Below, piece after piece: positions 18,113 through 26,957 of a stretch of DNA of 40,128 nt; position 1 is the first letter of the stretch, and each line of letters starts with the position of its first letter. The notes beneath the pieces were generated by a model. The model was not told where the DNA came from, did no database searches, and saw only the letters and a list, made by a program, of their open reading frames with translations. Made by a program: the position numbers and the translations under genes. Source of the DNA: a bacterium (GTDB lineage: Bacteria > Vulcanimicrobiota > Vulcanimicrobiia > Vulcanimicrobiales > Vulcanimicrobiaceae); NCBI GenBank assembly GCA_021845615.1, contig JAJZVP010000005.1, positions 1 to 40,128 of the forward strand, in the 5' to 3' direction.

Positions 18113-19249
18113 TTGAACGCTCCAGCGACGCACGCCCCACGGTTCGACGTCCTCGACGGCCTCCGCGGCGTCGCGATACTGCTCGTGCTCTGGTATCACG
18201 TCTGGGAGATATCCTGGCTGCCAGCGCCCATTCCGCAGATCGAGTTTCTTCCAGAGACCGGCTTCATCGGCGTCGCGCTCTTCTTCTTTTTGAGCGGTAC
18301 CGTCATCACGCTGCCTTTCGCACGCGCCGCAATGGCGGGCACACAGCCTCCTTCGTGGCGGCATTTTTATCTCCGCAGATTTTGGAAGATCGTTCCGTCG
18401 TATCTGCTCTCCATCGCCGTCGCCTACGCGATCGGGTACGCGGCACGGCAGGGCGGCGCCGGAGCCGTTCCCGATCTCCTCACGCATTTGCTCTTCATCC
18501 ACACCTGGTTTCCGCAGAGCGCCGGCGCGATTAACGGCGTGCTCTGGACACTCGCCGTTGAGGTCGAATTCTACGCGCTCTTTCCTCTGCTGTGGTGGTG
18601 TTTTCGTCGCGCGCGTTTCGCGACCACGGCGGTCCTGATCGCGCTCTCACTCCTCTGGCGCATGCACGCGGTCGCGTGCTGCGTGCATGCGGGTATCGTC
18701 TACCTCGATCAAGATCTTCCGGCATTCCTGAGTTGTTTCGCCTTCGGAATGCTCTCCGCGTCGCTCTTTTTCGAAGCGCGCGCGGGCTGGAGCGAAACGC
18801 GACAACACCTCGTTGGGACGGGCGCCTTCGTCGTCGGGACGATCGGCTGCATCGCGCTCCTGCAGTCGCTCTACGCTTTTCGCCTCGCCAATCAGTGGGC
18901 GGCCGTTTGGGCTGCGACCCATCGCGACCTTTTAGCCCTCACTTTCGCGCTGGTCGCGTTGGGCGCGTTGCTCGCGCCTCGCCCGCTCCAACGCCTTCTC
19001 GCCAATCGCCCGCTCGTTTATTTCGGCGCGATCTCCTACTCGCTCTATCTCTACCATCAGATGATCGCGCGGGAACTCCTCATCCATCGGTTTCCGCCCT
19101 TCGTTGGGACGCCGCAGTTCGACCCGCATTGGCAATCGGTATTTACGCTGCTCGCCTTCGCGCTCTCCATCGCCGTCGCCGCCGCACTCACCTATTGGTT
19201 CGAGCGCCCGTTGCAAACCTGGGGAAATCGCCGCTCGGAGCGCCCGTGA
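18113..19249 (+). CDS. Acyltransferase 3 family membrane protein
   Basis: A 378-residue integral membrane protein with about ten transmembrane segments. The N-terminal motif LDGLRGVAILLVLWYHVW contains the conserved Arg and His of the acyltransferase-3 (OafA/NodX-like) family; later YFGAISYSLYLYHQM is also typical. These enzymes O-acylate sugars, peptidoglycan or lipids at the cytoplasmic membrane. The TTG start at 18113 has only a weak SD (AGGG), but no other start precedes the family motif. Divergent from the GntR operon across the shared operator region, so it may be co-regulated. Confidence 0.9.
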   Translation: MNAPATHAPRFDVLDGLRGVAILLVLWYHVWEISWLPAPIPQIEFLPETGFIGVALFFFLSGTVITLPFARAAMAGTQPPSWRHFYLRRFWKIVPSYLLSIAVAYAIGYAARQGGAGAVPDLLTHLLFIHTWFPQSAGAINGVLWTLAVEVEFYALFPLLWWCFRRARFATTAVLIALSLLWRMHAVACCVHAGIVYLDQDLPAFLSCFAFGMLSASLFFEARAGWSETRQHLVGTGAFVVGTIGCIALLQSLYAFRLANQWAAVWAATHRDLLALTFALVALGALLAPRPLQRLLANRPLVYFGAISYSLYLYHQMIARELLIHRFPPFVGTPQFDPHWQSVFTLLAFALSIAVAAALTYWFERPLQTWGNRRSERP

Positions 19250-19256
19250 TGGATCG

Positions 19257-19820
19257 TTACTGCTTTACGATCGGGTCGAGCAAACGATAGACCTTCGGGT
19301 ACCCAGGCTCGTTCTGCATTCCCGGATCGCTCAAAATAAGCTTGGTAAGCGGGTTTTGCTGCGTCGGCTGCGGCACGTTCGCGATGATGAAATAGGTCGT
19401 TACCCCTTCGCCCGGATAGTACGTCGTGTTATAGAGTAATTGTTTGTATGCCGTCGACCACGGTACTCCATCGCCGTCGTCGGCCTGGGTTCCGTCCTTA
19501 TAAAAGACCGTAATCTTCAAATACTGAGCGGGCTGCGGATTTTTCGATGTATTCTTTTGCGGCACGGTAAAAAGGAGATAGCCGTTCGGGGCGGTCGCAG
19601 ACGGCATCTGCGGAAGATTTGAAATCGTCGTCGCGAGCGGATCGGAGGATGAAATCCATCGAATCGATGCAACGCGTAAATTATCGTCCTCGATGTGAAA
19701 GAATTGATTCATGCGAACGATATCGCCCTTGACCGCGCCGCGCGTGGGAACCGATGGGGCGGCAGAAACGAACGACGAACAGGCGAGGGAGAGAACGGCG
19801 GCAAGAACGATACGAATCAC
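19257..19820 (-). CDS. Secreted protein, unknown
   Basis: 187 residues from the GTG at 19818-19820, chosen because GGAGG lies just upstream and the product then begins with a signal peptide (IRIVLAAVLSLACSSFVSA). The track start at 19862 would overlap the upstream gene. The mature part includes GDIVRMNQFFHIEDDNLRV, a YLKITVFYKDGTQADDGDG stretch that might bind calcium, and TTYYPGEGVTTYFIIANV. I do not recognise a family. Two residues after 'A-A-P' suggest signal peptidase I cleavage. 22 bp downstream of the next gene, probably co-transcribed with it. Confidence 0.75.
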   Translation of the reverse strand: MIRIVLAAVLSLACSSFVSAAPSVPTRGAVKGDIVRMNQFFHIEDDNLRVASIRWISSSDPLATTISNLPQMPSATAPNGYLLFTVPQKNTSKNPQPAQYLKITVFYKDGTQADDGDGVPWSTAYKQLLYNTTYYPGEGVTTYFIIANVPQPTQQNPLTKLILSDPGMQNEPGYPKVYRLLDPIVKQ

Positions 19821-19842
19821 GATAGATCCTCCCGTACGCACC

Positions 19843-20346
19843 TCATATCCGAGATGCGGCAATCTTGGCGAGTTGGATCAATTGCGGCAACGGCGCCTTC
19901 GGATCGTTGAGGGCGGCGTTATCGCTTTGATAGTGCAGCAGAACGGTAAATGCAAACCCGCGCTTCAGGACGTGGATGATCTCCGCGTCGCTCTTCACCC
20001 AAAGGGCTGCATCTCCGATCCCATGAAGGTCGACGACGTCGCCGGCTAGCTGCTTCCGAAAGGCTTCGTAACTGTTCGCGTCGCCCACGTAGGTGACGCG
20101 CACATATCCCTTGGGAGCGCCGAAATACGCACAGGTGGTCTTCGGCGCATTCGGCGGTGCGTAGTCGCTCGCGGGCGCGGCGACCCCTGCGCGCGGCTGC
20201 ACCCCAAGGGCTCGCCGTGCGTCCGCCCGAGTCACCAACGCACACGGATTGCTTCTCGGGGACCACGCGCCGGCGGCGAGTGCGATCGCAACGAGCCCCG
20301 CAGCGAGGACGGGGAGCACGATCGAGAGCGCGAGTAGTCGCTTCAT
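19843..20346 (-). CDS. Secreted/membrane-anchored protein, DUF3558-like
   Basis: 167 residues, starting with a signal or anchor helix (MKRLLALSIVLPVLAAGLVA). The mature part has the pattern NPCALVTRADARRALGV followed by a second Cys in TTCAYFGAPKG, which recalls DUF3558-type and related secreted proteins in actinobacteria with a disulfide between such cysteines. The function is unknown. Transcribed from a consensus promoter (20358-20386) that leaves almost no leader. First gene of a two-gene operon with the secreted protein downstream. Confidence 0.75.
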   Translation of the reverse strand: MKRLLALSIVLPVLAAGLVAIALAAGAWSPRSNPCALVTRADARRALGVQPRAGVAAPASDYAPPNAPKTTCAYFGAPKGYVRVTYVGDANSYEAFRKQLAGDVVDLHGIGDAALWVKSDAEIIHVLKRGFAFTVLLHYQSDNAALNDPKAPLPQLIQLAKIAASRI

Positions 20347-20357
20347 AGCTCACGAGT

Positions 20358-20386
20358 ATTATAGCGCACGTCTGCTTGCCTTGCAA
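20358..20386 (-). promoter_or_regulatory. Consensus promoter giving a near-leaderless mRNA
   Basis: Minus strand: TTGCAA (20381-20386), 17 bp, then a perfect TATAAT (20358-20363). Only 11 nt separate the -10 box from the ATG at 20346, so the transcript should start about 4-5 nt before the start codon. No Shine-Dalgarno fits into that space. Sequence match is direct; leaderless translation is inferred. Confidence 0.82.
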
Positions 20387-20439
20387 CGAGCGGACGGGGA
20401 TCCGTCGCATCGCGCCGCGCCGCGGGAACCTCTGCCCGC

Positions 20440-20889
20440 ATGAGGGTACGCGCGCGAGGCTTTACCGCATTGGAAACGACGATCGCCGCCGGCCTCATCG
20501 CGGTGCTTTTCACCGCGGTCGGCAGCGGTCTCGTCCGCGAGGGCGCGGCGTTTCAGAGGGGCGTCACCGCCGACGTTCTCGCCGCGGCGGCGCACGAGGA
20601 GCTTCGCATCGCCGCCGACGCGCTGAAATACGAAGGCTCCTCACTCCAGGCTACCGATATCGCGACGACGTTGCCGATGCCGGTAGGATCGCCGATGCCC
20701 GCCCGGATCTCGCTCTCGATCGCGTCGCTACCGGGCGGCTCGCTCGCGATACGCGTGCGCGCGAGCGGTCGCGGTGCTTCGGGAACCCTCGCGCGCGAGG
20801 CGACGTTGGTCGTCGAACGGCGAATGCCCGTGCCGGGCAGCAGCATTACCGCGGCGGCGCCGGTTGCGGCACCCTTTGGGGCACCGTGA
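20440..20889 (+). CDS. Prepilin-like protein with N-methylation motif
   Basis: 149 residues. The start MRVRARGFTALETTIAAGLIAVLFTA is a type IV prepilin/pseudopilin signal: basic leader, Gly7 followed by Phe8, Glu at +5 of the mature protein, then one hydrophobic helix. PilD-type peptidase would cleave after Gly7. The rest is Ala/Ser-rich with predicted strands and no cysteine pair. It is likely a minor (pseudo)pilin, but no other pilus gene is nearby. It overlaps the next gene (GTGA). Confidence 0.8.
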   Translation: MRVRARGFTALETTIAAGLIAVLFTAVGSGLVREGAAFQRGVTADVLAAAAHEELRIAADALKYEGSSLQATDIATTLPMPVGSPMPARISLSIASLPGGSLAIRVRASGRGASGTLAREATLVVERRMPVPGSSITAAAPVAAPFGAP

Positions 20890-21494
20890 CGATCCTGCGC
20901 GCACTTTTTTTCGCCGCGATCGCTGCGGCGATCGCCCAAAGCTTCGCCGCGCTCGCGCTCTCGCTTGCGCGTACCGCCTCGCTGCATGCCGCGCGCGGCA
21001 GTGCGCGCGACGCACTCGGCGCGGCCCCGGTCGTCGTGCAGCAGATCGTCGCTTCGCGACTCGCACTGGGGAGCGATCCACTCGCCGCGATCGCGCCGAT
21101 CGTCGGCTGCACGGCGATCGGAGCGAACGCGTGCGCCCTGCGCGCCACGACGACGGTCGTTTTGCAGGCGAGCGGCGCGGGCGCGATTCTCCAAGATAAC
21201 GCCGGCGTCGATGAGGCGCGCGTCGCGATCTCTTTGCGAAGCGTCGTCACCGACTCCACCGGGCGCACCGTCGTGGTTGCGAATCGCAACGCGCTGCTAC
21301 GCACCTTCGCGCGACCGCCCTACGCAAGCTACGAAGGCGATGTGGAGAGTTCGGGAATCGCGCCGAGTTCGACGGCGGCCGGGACGCTGGTGGACGTGCG
21401 CTACGAAAACGTCACGAGCGGCGCGAGCATGCCCGGCAACATTTGGCGGAGCTCGACGGCGGCTCCGGCGAGCGCCGCGCCCTGGCCGCAATAA
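20886..21494 (+). CDS. Pilin-associated secreted protein with N-terminal helix, unknown
   Basis: 202 residues from the GTG at 20886-20888, which overlaps the previous stop; the longer track frame from 20376 is a shadow upstream of that. One N-terminal hydrophobic helix (ILRALFFAAIAAAIAQSFAALALSLA) without a clear prepilin G/F-xxx-E site. The rest has two Cys (GCTAIGANACALR), Val/Ala-rich strands and a Ser/Pro/Ala-rich C-terminus. By context it is a partner of the prepilin-like protein, comparable to PilX-like minor components; this is inference. Confidence 0.7.
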   Translation: MTILRALFFAAIAAAIAQSFAALALSLARTASLHAARGSARDALGAAPVVVQQIVASRLALGSDPLAAIAPIVGCTAIGANACALRATTTVVLQASGAGAILQDNAGVDEARVAISLRSVVTDSTGRTVVVANRNALLRTFARPPYASYEGDVESSGIAPSSTAAGTLVDVRYENVTSGASMPGNIWRSSTAAPASAAPWPQ

Positions 21495-21500
21495 GCTCCG

Positions 21501-22286
21501 TTACGGCACGAAGCGGTCGATCGCGCCGGCGAGTTCCGCGGGTGCCTCGATGGGAATGTTGTGCCCGCAATCGCGCAAGACGACGAAAATACTCCCGGCG
21601 ATCCGGTCCGCGACATCGGTCCGTAGGCGCGGCAAGCTTGCGAGTGGATCGCTCGCACCGGCGAGAACGAGCGTCGGAATGGCGACGACGCCGAGTTCGT
21701 CGCGAAAATCGAGGGCGCGCCCGGCGTCGTACCAGCCGAACCAGTGTTCGCGCGAGGCGATGAGGGCGTCGTCGATCAGCACGTCGCGCATCGCGTCATC
21801 GATGGGGCGCCGCATCGCACCCGCAACGAATCGCGCGATCCGCTTGCGGGAACCGAAGGCCTCGAGCGCGAGGTCGCGATGGCGTTGGTTTCCACGCGAT
21901 CCGCGCGCCGAACCCGGCGCGACGAGGAGCATCCGTTCGATGAGCGGATGAGCGCGAGCGGCGAGATATTGGCCGACGCGTCCACCCATCGAATGCGCGA
22001 CCAGCGTTACCGGCACGCCGATATGCGTCAGGATCGCTTCGTAATCGGCGGCGTAGCCTTCGAGCGAATGTCCCTCGCCGGGGCGATCGCTGCGGCCGCA
22101 TCCTCGAGCGTCGAAACGGTGGATCGTATATCGCTGCAGATCGAGTCGCGCGATCGAGGCGTCCCACATGCGACGCGAACTGATCCAGCCGTGCGCGAAG
22201 AGCAGATGTCGCCCTCCCTCTCCCATACGTTCCAGCCAAAGGCCGGTACCATCGCGTTCGATACTCTCGCCGGATACCTGGTGCAT
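21501..22286 (-). CDS. Alpha/beta hydrolase
   Basis: 261 residues with the canonical alpha/beta hydrolase layout: oxyanion motif HGW in LLFAHGWISSRRMWD, nucleophile Ser99 in AHSMGG, acid Asp in GASDPLASL and His in CGHNIPIEAP. The cap region is about 60 residues long. It resembles esterases, C-C hydrolases and haloperoxidase-like enzymes, and the substrate cannot be named. The start codon is only 8 bp from the divergent EamA gene, so one of the two starts may be slightly later, for example Met21 here. Confidence 0.9.
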   Translation of the reverse strand: MHQVSGESIERDGTGLWLERMGEGGRHLLFAHGWISSRRMWDASIARLDLQRYTIHRFDARGCGRSDRPGEGHSLEGYAADYEAILTHIGVPVTLVAHSMGGRVGQYLAARAHPLIERMLLVAPGSARGSRGNQRHRDLALEAFGSRKRIARFVAGAMRRPIDDAMRDVLIDDALIASREHWFGWYDAGRALDFRDELGVVAIPTLVLAGASDPLASLPRLRTDVADRIAGSIFVVLRDCGHNIPIEAPAELAGAIDRFVP

Positions 22287-22294
22287 GGTGACGA

Positions 22295-23230
22295 ATGATG
22301 CGCGCTACCGTGGAAAAGCGCCTGCCGACCTATCTCGGCCTGCTGTACGTCGTGTTCGTTTGGGGTTTGAACACCGTACTCGTCAAAATCGCCGTCTCGC
22401 ACGTCGACGCACTCGCATTTACGGCGCTGCGTTTTTCAACGATGGCACCGCTCGCATTGCTGTGGGTTCGCCTCTCCGGCGCCCGCTTGAGCTTCGAACG
22501 TCGCGATTGGCTGCTCTTGCTCGCAAGCGGAGCGTGTGGATTCGGCATCTATCAATACTTTTGGGTCATCGGCCTCGCCCACACGACGGCATTTGCATCG
22601 TCGCTGCTCGGAAGCAGCACGCCGATCTTTACCATGATCTATCTCGTCGCCCTCGGATGGGAGCGCGTGCGCAGCACCCGGTGGATCGGCGCTGGCATCG
22701 CCCTGCTCGGCATCGCGGTCTTCGAAGGCGCCTTCGCCGGACACGCAACCTTCCGCATCGGCGACGCACTCACGCTGCTCGCGGCGATGACCTTCGCCGG
22801 CTTCAACGTCATCAGCGCGCGCTTGGCTCCGCGCTATCATCCCGTCGCGCTCCTCGCCGCCACGTTACTCATCGGAACGGCGATGATTTTACCGGCCGGT
22901 ATTCCCGCACTCGTCGCCGACCCTCCCACCCTCTGGCCGCCAGTGGTCTGGGAGGTCTTTGCGTTCGCGGTCGTCTTTCCAATCGTCCTCACCTATCCGG
23001 TCTGGAGTACGGGGATCGCGCGGATCGGCGCGGCGCGCGTCGCGCTCTTTAGTTTCCTCGTCCCCATCGTTTCCGGAGCGCTCTCGATTCCGATGCTGCA
23101 CGCGCACTTCCAACCCCACCAACTGCTCGGCGCGGCGATCTCGCTCGTCGGGCTCGCCGTCGCCACTCTGCTCGGGCATCTCTCCGTTGCGGAGGCTTGG
23201 GCGCAGCGAGCCGGAGATATCGAGCATTAG
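22295..23230 (+). CDS. EamA-family (DMT superfamily) transporter
   Basis: 311 residues with ten predicted transmembrane helices in two EamA repeats: first around LGLLYVVFVWGLNTVLVKIA to AGIALLGIAVFEGAF, second around ALTLLAAMTFAGFNVISARL to LLGAAISLVGLAVATLLG. Members export amino acids, nucleosides and other metabolites. It heads a plus-strand run with a DUF3311 gene 18 bp downstream, a sodium:solute symporter and a Rid protein. Its link to the aromatic pathway is contextual only. Confidence 0.9.
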   Translation: MMRATVEKRLPTYLGLLYVVFVWGLNTVLVKIAVSHVDALAFTALRFSTMAPLALLWVRLSGARLSFERRDWLLLLASGACGFGIYQYFWVIGLAHTTAFASSLLGSSTPIFTMIYLVALGWERVRSTRWIGAGIALLGIAVFEGAFAGHATFRIGDALTLLAAMTFAGFNVISARLAPRYHPVALLAATLLIGTAMILPAGIPALVADPPTLWPPVVWEVFAFAVVFPIVLTYPVWSTGIARIGAARVALFSFLVPIVSGALSIPMLHAHFQPHQLLGAAISLVGLAVATLLGHLSVAEAWAQRAGDIEH

Positions 23231-23248
23231 CGCGAAGGCGCCGCCCTG

Positions 23249-23440
23249 ATGGCTCGCCGCGCATGGTATTGGCTCCTCGCGTTACCGTTCATCGCCTTGC
23301 TGGACGTTCCGCTCTACGATCGGATCGATCCGCGCTGGAACGGAATTCCATTTTTCTACTGGTACCAACTCGCGTGGGTCGTGCTGACCGCCGCGCTGCT
23401 CGGCATCGTCTATCTCGCAACGCGCGAGCGCGCCCGATGA
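23249..23440 (+). CDS. DUF3311 family small membrane protein
   Basis: 63 residues with two transmembrane helices and the DUF3311 pattern: LLALPFIALLDVPLYDRIDP, then GIPFFYWYQLAWVVLTAALL. Genes of this family are commonly paired with sodium:solute symporters, and here the stop overlaps the symporter ATG (ATGA). It is probably an accessory subunit, comparable in arrangement, not homology, to YjcH-ActP. A second copy of the same pair lies at 36514-38201. Confidence 0.88.
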   Translation: MARRAWYWLLALPFIALLDVPLYDRIDPRWNGIPFFYWYQLAWVVLTAALLGIVYLATRERAR

Positions 23441-24909
23441 GCGTCACCGCTTCGGTCTTCGTCGCGCTCGTGCTCGTCGCCAGCGCGCTCGGATTCACCG
23501 CCGCGCGACGCAACGGCGGCGACCTGCGCGCCCTCAATGAATGGGCGCTCGGGGGGCGCCGCTTCGGCACCATTCTCTCCTGGTTTCTCCTCGGCGGCGA
23601 TCTCTATACCGCCTACACCTTCATCGCGCTCCCGGCGCTCGTCTACGGCGTCGGCGCCCTCGGTTTTTTCGCCGTCCCCTACGCGACGATCGCCTATCCC
23701 ATCGTCTTTCTTCTCCTCGCGCGTTTTTGGAGCATCGCTCACGAACGCGGATACATGACCGCCGGCGATTTCGTCCGCGGCCGCTATCGTAGCCGTTCGC
23801 TCGAACTCGCAATCGCCGCGACCGGCGTCCTCGCCGCGCTCCCGTATATCGCGCTGCAGATCGTCGGTATGAAAGCCGTCCTCGCCCAACTCGGTGGTAT
23901 CTTCGCCATCGGCGGCGGTGCGATGCCGCTCGCCGTCGCCTTTACGTTACTCGCGGCGTACACCTATATCGGCGGGCTGCGCGCGCCGGCCACGATCGCG
24001 GTCTTCAAAGACATCCTGATCTATCTCACGATCGCCGCCGCCATCGTCGTCATCCCGCACGCACTCGGCGGATGGCACGCCATTTTCACCGCCGCCGATC
24101 GCGCGCTGGCGAGCCCGCTGCACCCGTTCCCGCTTCTCGTCGCACCGCAGATGCAGTTTGCCTACGCGACCCTCGCGCTCGGCTCGGCGTTCTCGCTCTT
24201 TCTGTACCCACACGCCATTACGTCGTTGCTCTCCGCTCGCAGCGCCGATGTCGTACGGCGCAACGCCGCGCTCCTACCGCTCTATTCGATCCTGCTCGGC
24301 ATCATCGCACTGCTCGGTTTCGCCGCCCTCGCCGCCGGCATCCACGCGCCTCCGAACGAAATCGTGCCGATTCTCTTCGCACGATTCTTTCCACCCTGGT
24401 TTGCCGGGCTCGCCGACGCCACGATCGTGATCGGCGCGCTCGTTCCAGCCTCGATTATGGCGCTCGGCGCGGCCAATCTCTTCCTCCGCAACGTCGTTTC
24501 GCCGCTCTCGGGGCGCGCACCGAGCCGCGACGCGGGGAGCACGAAATGGTTGACGCTCGCGTTTTGCGCGCTCTCCTTGATTCTGGTACTCTTCATGAAT
24601 GTAAAATTCGCCATCTACTTTCAACTGCTCGGCGGAGCGTGGGTGCTTCAAACCGCGCCTGCAATATTTTTCGGTCTCGGCGAACGCTCGCTGCCCGCGC
24701 GGGCGTTGCTTGCGGGCTGGCTCGCCGGCATGATCGCGGCAACCTCCTTCGCGCTCGTCGACGGCTTCTCGCCGAACATCGCGCTGCACGTCGGCTCGTG
24801 GACGCTGGTCGGATTTATCGCGATCTACGCGGTGGCGATCAATCTCGGAGTCGCGCTCGTCGCCGCCGCGCTCCTGCGCGTTCGGTCGCCGCAGGGTGAG
24901 ATCGCATGA
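23437..24909 (+). CDS. Sodium:solute symporter (SSS/SLC5 family), copy 1
   Basis: 490 residues from the ATG at 23437, which overlaps the DUF3311 stop. About thirteen transmembrane segments; the SSS signatures include NEWALGGRRFGTILSWFLLG, YMTAGDFVRGRYRSR and ALPYIALQIVGM. Residues of the Na+ site region follow in VPASIMALGAANLFLRNVV. SSS carriers of this branch import carboxylates such as acetate, pyruvate or aromatic acids. Given the operon with a Rid protein and the aryl-CoA genes next door, an aromatic acid is a plausible substrate; this is inference. Confidence 0.9.
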   Translation: MSVTASVFVALVLVASALGFTAARRNGGDLRALNEWALGGRRFGTILSWFLLGGDLYTAYTFIALPALVYGVGALGFFAVPYATIAYPIVFLLLARFWSIAHERGYMTAGDFVRGRYRSRSLELAIAATGVLAALPYIALQIVGMKAVLAQLGGIFAIGGGAMPLAVAFTLLAAYTYIGGLRAPATIAVFKDILIYLTIAAAIVVIPHALGGWHAIFTAADRALASPLHPFPLLVAPQMQFAYATLALGSAFSLFLYPHAITSLLSARSADVVRRNAALLPLYSILLGIIALLGFAALAAGIHAPPNEIVPILFARFFPPWFAGLADATIVIGALVPASIMALGAANLFLRNVVSPLSGRAPSRDAGSTKWLTLAFCALSLILVLFMNVKFAIYFQLLGGAWVLQTAPAIFFGLGERSLPARALLAGWLAGMIAATSFALVDGFSPNIALHVGSWTLVGFIAIYAVAINLGVALVAAALLRVRSPQGEIA

Positions 24910-25310
24910 GCGAACGGATCGAACCCGCCGGATGGGCGCCGCCGAGCGGCTATGCAAACGGGATGATCGCGTCAGGACGCGTCCTCGCAATCGCCGGGCA
25001 GGTCGGCTGGGACGCACGGCAGCATCTCGTCTCCGCGGATTTCCTCGCGCAGGCCGCCCAAGCGCTGCGCAACGTCGCCGACGTACTGCGTACCGCCGGC
25101 GGAGATCCCGAACATCTCGTGCGGATGACCTGGTACGTGCTCGATGCTGCGGAGTACCGCGCGAACGCGAAGGCGCTCGGCGCCGCCTATCGGGAGATTA
25201 TCGGCAGTCATTATCCGGCGATGACGTTGATCGTCGTTGCGGGACTGCTCGAAGAAGGCGCGCGAGTGGAAATCGAGGCGACGGCGCTCCTACCGGCGCT
25301 CGACCCGTAG
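24906..25310 (+). CDS. Rid (YjgF/YER057c/UK114) family protein
   Basis: 134 residues, Rid fold: GMIASGRVLAIAGQVGWD, then QAAQALRNVADVLRTAGG and the final ARVEIEATALLPALDP. RidA-type enzymes hydrolyse imines/enamines, with a conserved Arg in the motif PARxxxxV binding the substrate carboxylate. Here the equivalent segment reads YPAMTLIVVAGL, so the Arg is Met; it belongs to a non-RidA subgroup. The ATG overlaps the symporter stop. Context suggests a role on an amino-containing ring intermediate of the pathway encoded downstream. Confidence 0.88.
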   Translation: MSERIEPAGWAPPSGYANGMIASGRVLAIAGQVGWDARQHLVSADFLAQAAQALRNVADVLRTAGGDPEHLVRMTWYVLDAAEYRANAKALGAAYREIIGSHYPAMTLIVVAGLLEEGARVEIEATALLPALDP

Positions 25311-25334
25311 TACCCGAATGCTCCAGGCCGGCTC

Positions 25335-26957
25335 CTAGGGACGCTCGCGAAGTTTGTAGCGCTGCAGCTTTCCCGTCGCCGTGCGCGGAAGCGCGTCGAT
25401 GATTTCAATCTCACGCGGCGCCTTAAATGGAGCGATCGTCGCCTTGCAGTGCTCGATAAGTTCGGCGACGCACGCGGCGTCACCGACGCGCGGGGCGCGG
25501 AGGACGACGTAGGCCTTTACCATCGTCGTATGGTGCGCCGGATCGGGTTTTCCGACGACGGCGCATTCGAGAACGTCGGCGTGAAGCAAGAGCGCCTGCT
25601 CGACCTCCGGTCCCGATACGTTGAACCCCGCCGAGACGATCATATCGTCGGCGCGAGCGACGTACCTGAAGTAGCCCTTGCTATCGACCGAATACGCATC
25701 TCCGGGATAGTTCCATCCGTCTCGAACGTAGGTGCGCTGCCGGTCGTCGTCGAGATAGCGACAGCCGGTCGGCCCGTAGACCGCGAGTCGACCGACCGTA
25801 CCGATGGGCACCTCGTTGCCGAGCTCGTCGTGAATCTGTGCGACGTACCCCGGCACGACGCGCCCGGTCGATCCCGCCCGCGCCTCCTCGGCTGGTGACG
25901 CGATAAAAATATGCAGCATCTCGGTGCTGCCGATCCCGTCGACGATCGAGATTCCGGTCGCGGCACGCCACGCTTCCCAAACGACGCCCGGAAGGGTCTC
26001 GCCGGCCGAGACGCAGATCCGCAGGCTCGACCAGTCGCGCTTCGCCGCATGCGACGTCAACGCACGATACGCGATCGGTGCGGTAAAGAGCACGCTGATC
26101 CGATGGCGTTCGATCGCCGCTGCGAGTTCTTCGGTCCCCGCGCGTTCCAGAAGCACGGTCGATGCTCCGATAGCGAACGGAAACAAGAGTATGCCGCCGA
26201 GGCCGTAGGTAAATGCCAGCGGCGGAGATCCGCTAAAACGATCCTCCGGGTCGGCCTTGAGGACCTCCGCACCGAAGCTATCGCAGGTGGCGAGGAGATC
26301 GCGATGAACGTGCATCGCCGCTTTGGGAAGCCCCGTCGTTCCGGAAGTAAACGCGATCATCGCGACGTCCTCCGCGGCGGTCGCAACGTTCTGAAAAGTC
26401 GCCGATTTTTCCGCAACGCGTCGTTCGAGGGATTCATCGCCGCCGTCGCCCCAATAGCATATCGTCATCTCGGGCCGGGATGCGCGTGCGCGTTCGAGCT
26501 CCTCCGCGAGGCGAGCGTCGCAGAGCGCGATCGCAACGCGAGCGCGTTCGCTCACGGTCTGAAGTTCCTGCGTGCGATAGAGGGGCATCGTCGTCACGAC
26601 GATGCCTCCGGCCTTGAGAACCGCGAACCAACACGCGAGCAACGTCGGCGTATTCGCCGAGCGCAGTAAAACGCGATTTCCGGTGACGAGCGCGAAATCT
26701 TCGACGAGAACGCGAGCGATCCGATTCGCCCACTCCATCATCTCCCGATAGCTGTAGGTCGTGCCATCTTCGGCAATCGCACAGGGACGATCTCCGCGCC
26801 CCTCTTCAACATGACGATCGAGAAAATACCACGCGGCATTGATCCGGTCGGGATAGCGCATGCGCGGCAGCGTGAAGGCGAAGCGCGGAAGCGCGGCCTC
26901 GGGGGGAAGCCGGTCGCGAGCGAAGGTGTCGAGATGCGCGCTCTCAACCACGCGCAT
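25335..26957 (-). CDS. Aryl-CoA ligase, 2-aminobenzoate/benzoate-CoA ligase-like
   Basis: 540 residues, ANL superfamily adenylate-forming enzyme. Motifs: [19 protein letters not shown] (P-loop), [14 protein letters not shown] (A5), [22 protein letters not shown] (A7-A8) and the catalytic Lys in [13 protein letters not shown]. The N-terminal [20 protein letters not shown] resembles benzoate- and 2-aminobenzoate-CoA ligases. It would activate the aromatic acid with ATP and CoA before the flavin monooxygenase acts. The start overlaps the upstream dehydrogenase by 14 bp; a GTG at 26951 is an alternative. Substrate by context, not proven. Confidence 0.88.
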   Translation of the reverse strand: MRVVESAHLDTFARDRLPPEAALPRFAFTLPRMRYPDRINAAWYFLDRHVEEGRGDRPCAIAEDGTTYSYREMMEWANRIARVLVEDFALVTGNRVLLRSANTPTLLACWFAVLKAGGIVVTTMPLYRTQELQTVSERARVAIALCDARLAEELERARASRPEMTICYWGDGGDESLERRVAEKSATFQNVATAAEDVAMIAFTSGTTGLPKAAMHVHRDLLATCDSFGAEVLKADPEDRFSGSPPLAFTYGLGGILLFPFAIGASTVLLERAGTEELAAAIERHRISVLFTAPIAYRALTSHAAKRDWSSLRICVSAGETLPGVVWEAWRAATGISIVDGIGSTEMLHIFIASPAEEARAGSTGRVVPGYVAQIHDELGNEVPIGTVGRLAVYGPTGCRYLDDDRQRTYVRDGWNYPGDAYSVDSKGYFRYVARADDMIVSAGFNVSGPEVEQALLLHADVLECAVVGKPDPAHHTTMVKAYVVLRAPRVGDAACVAELIEHCKATIAPFKAPREIEIIDALPRTATGKLQRYKLRERP

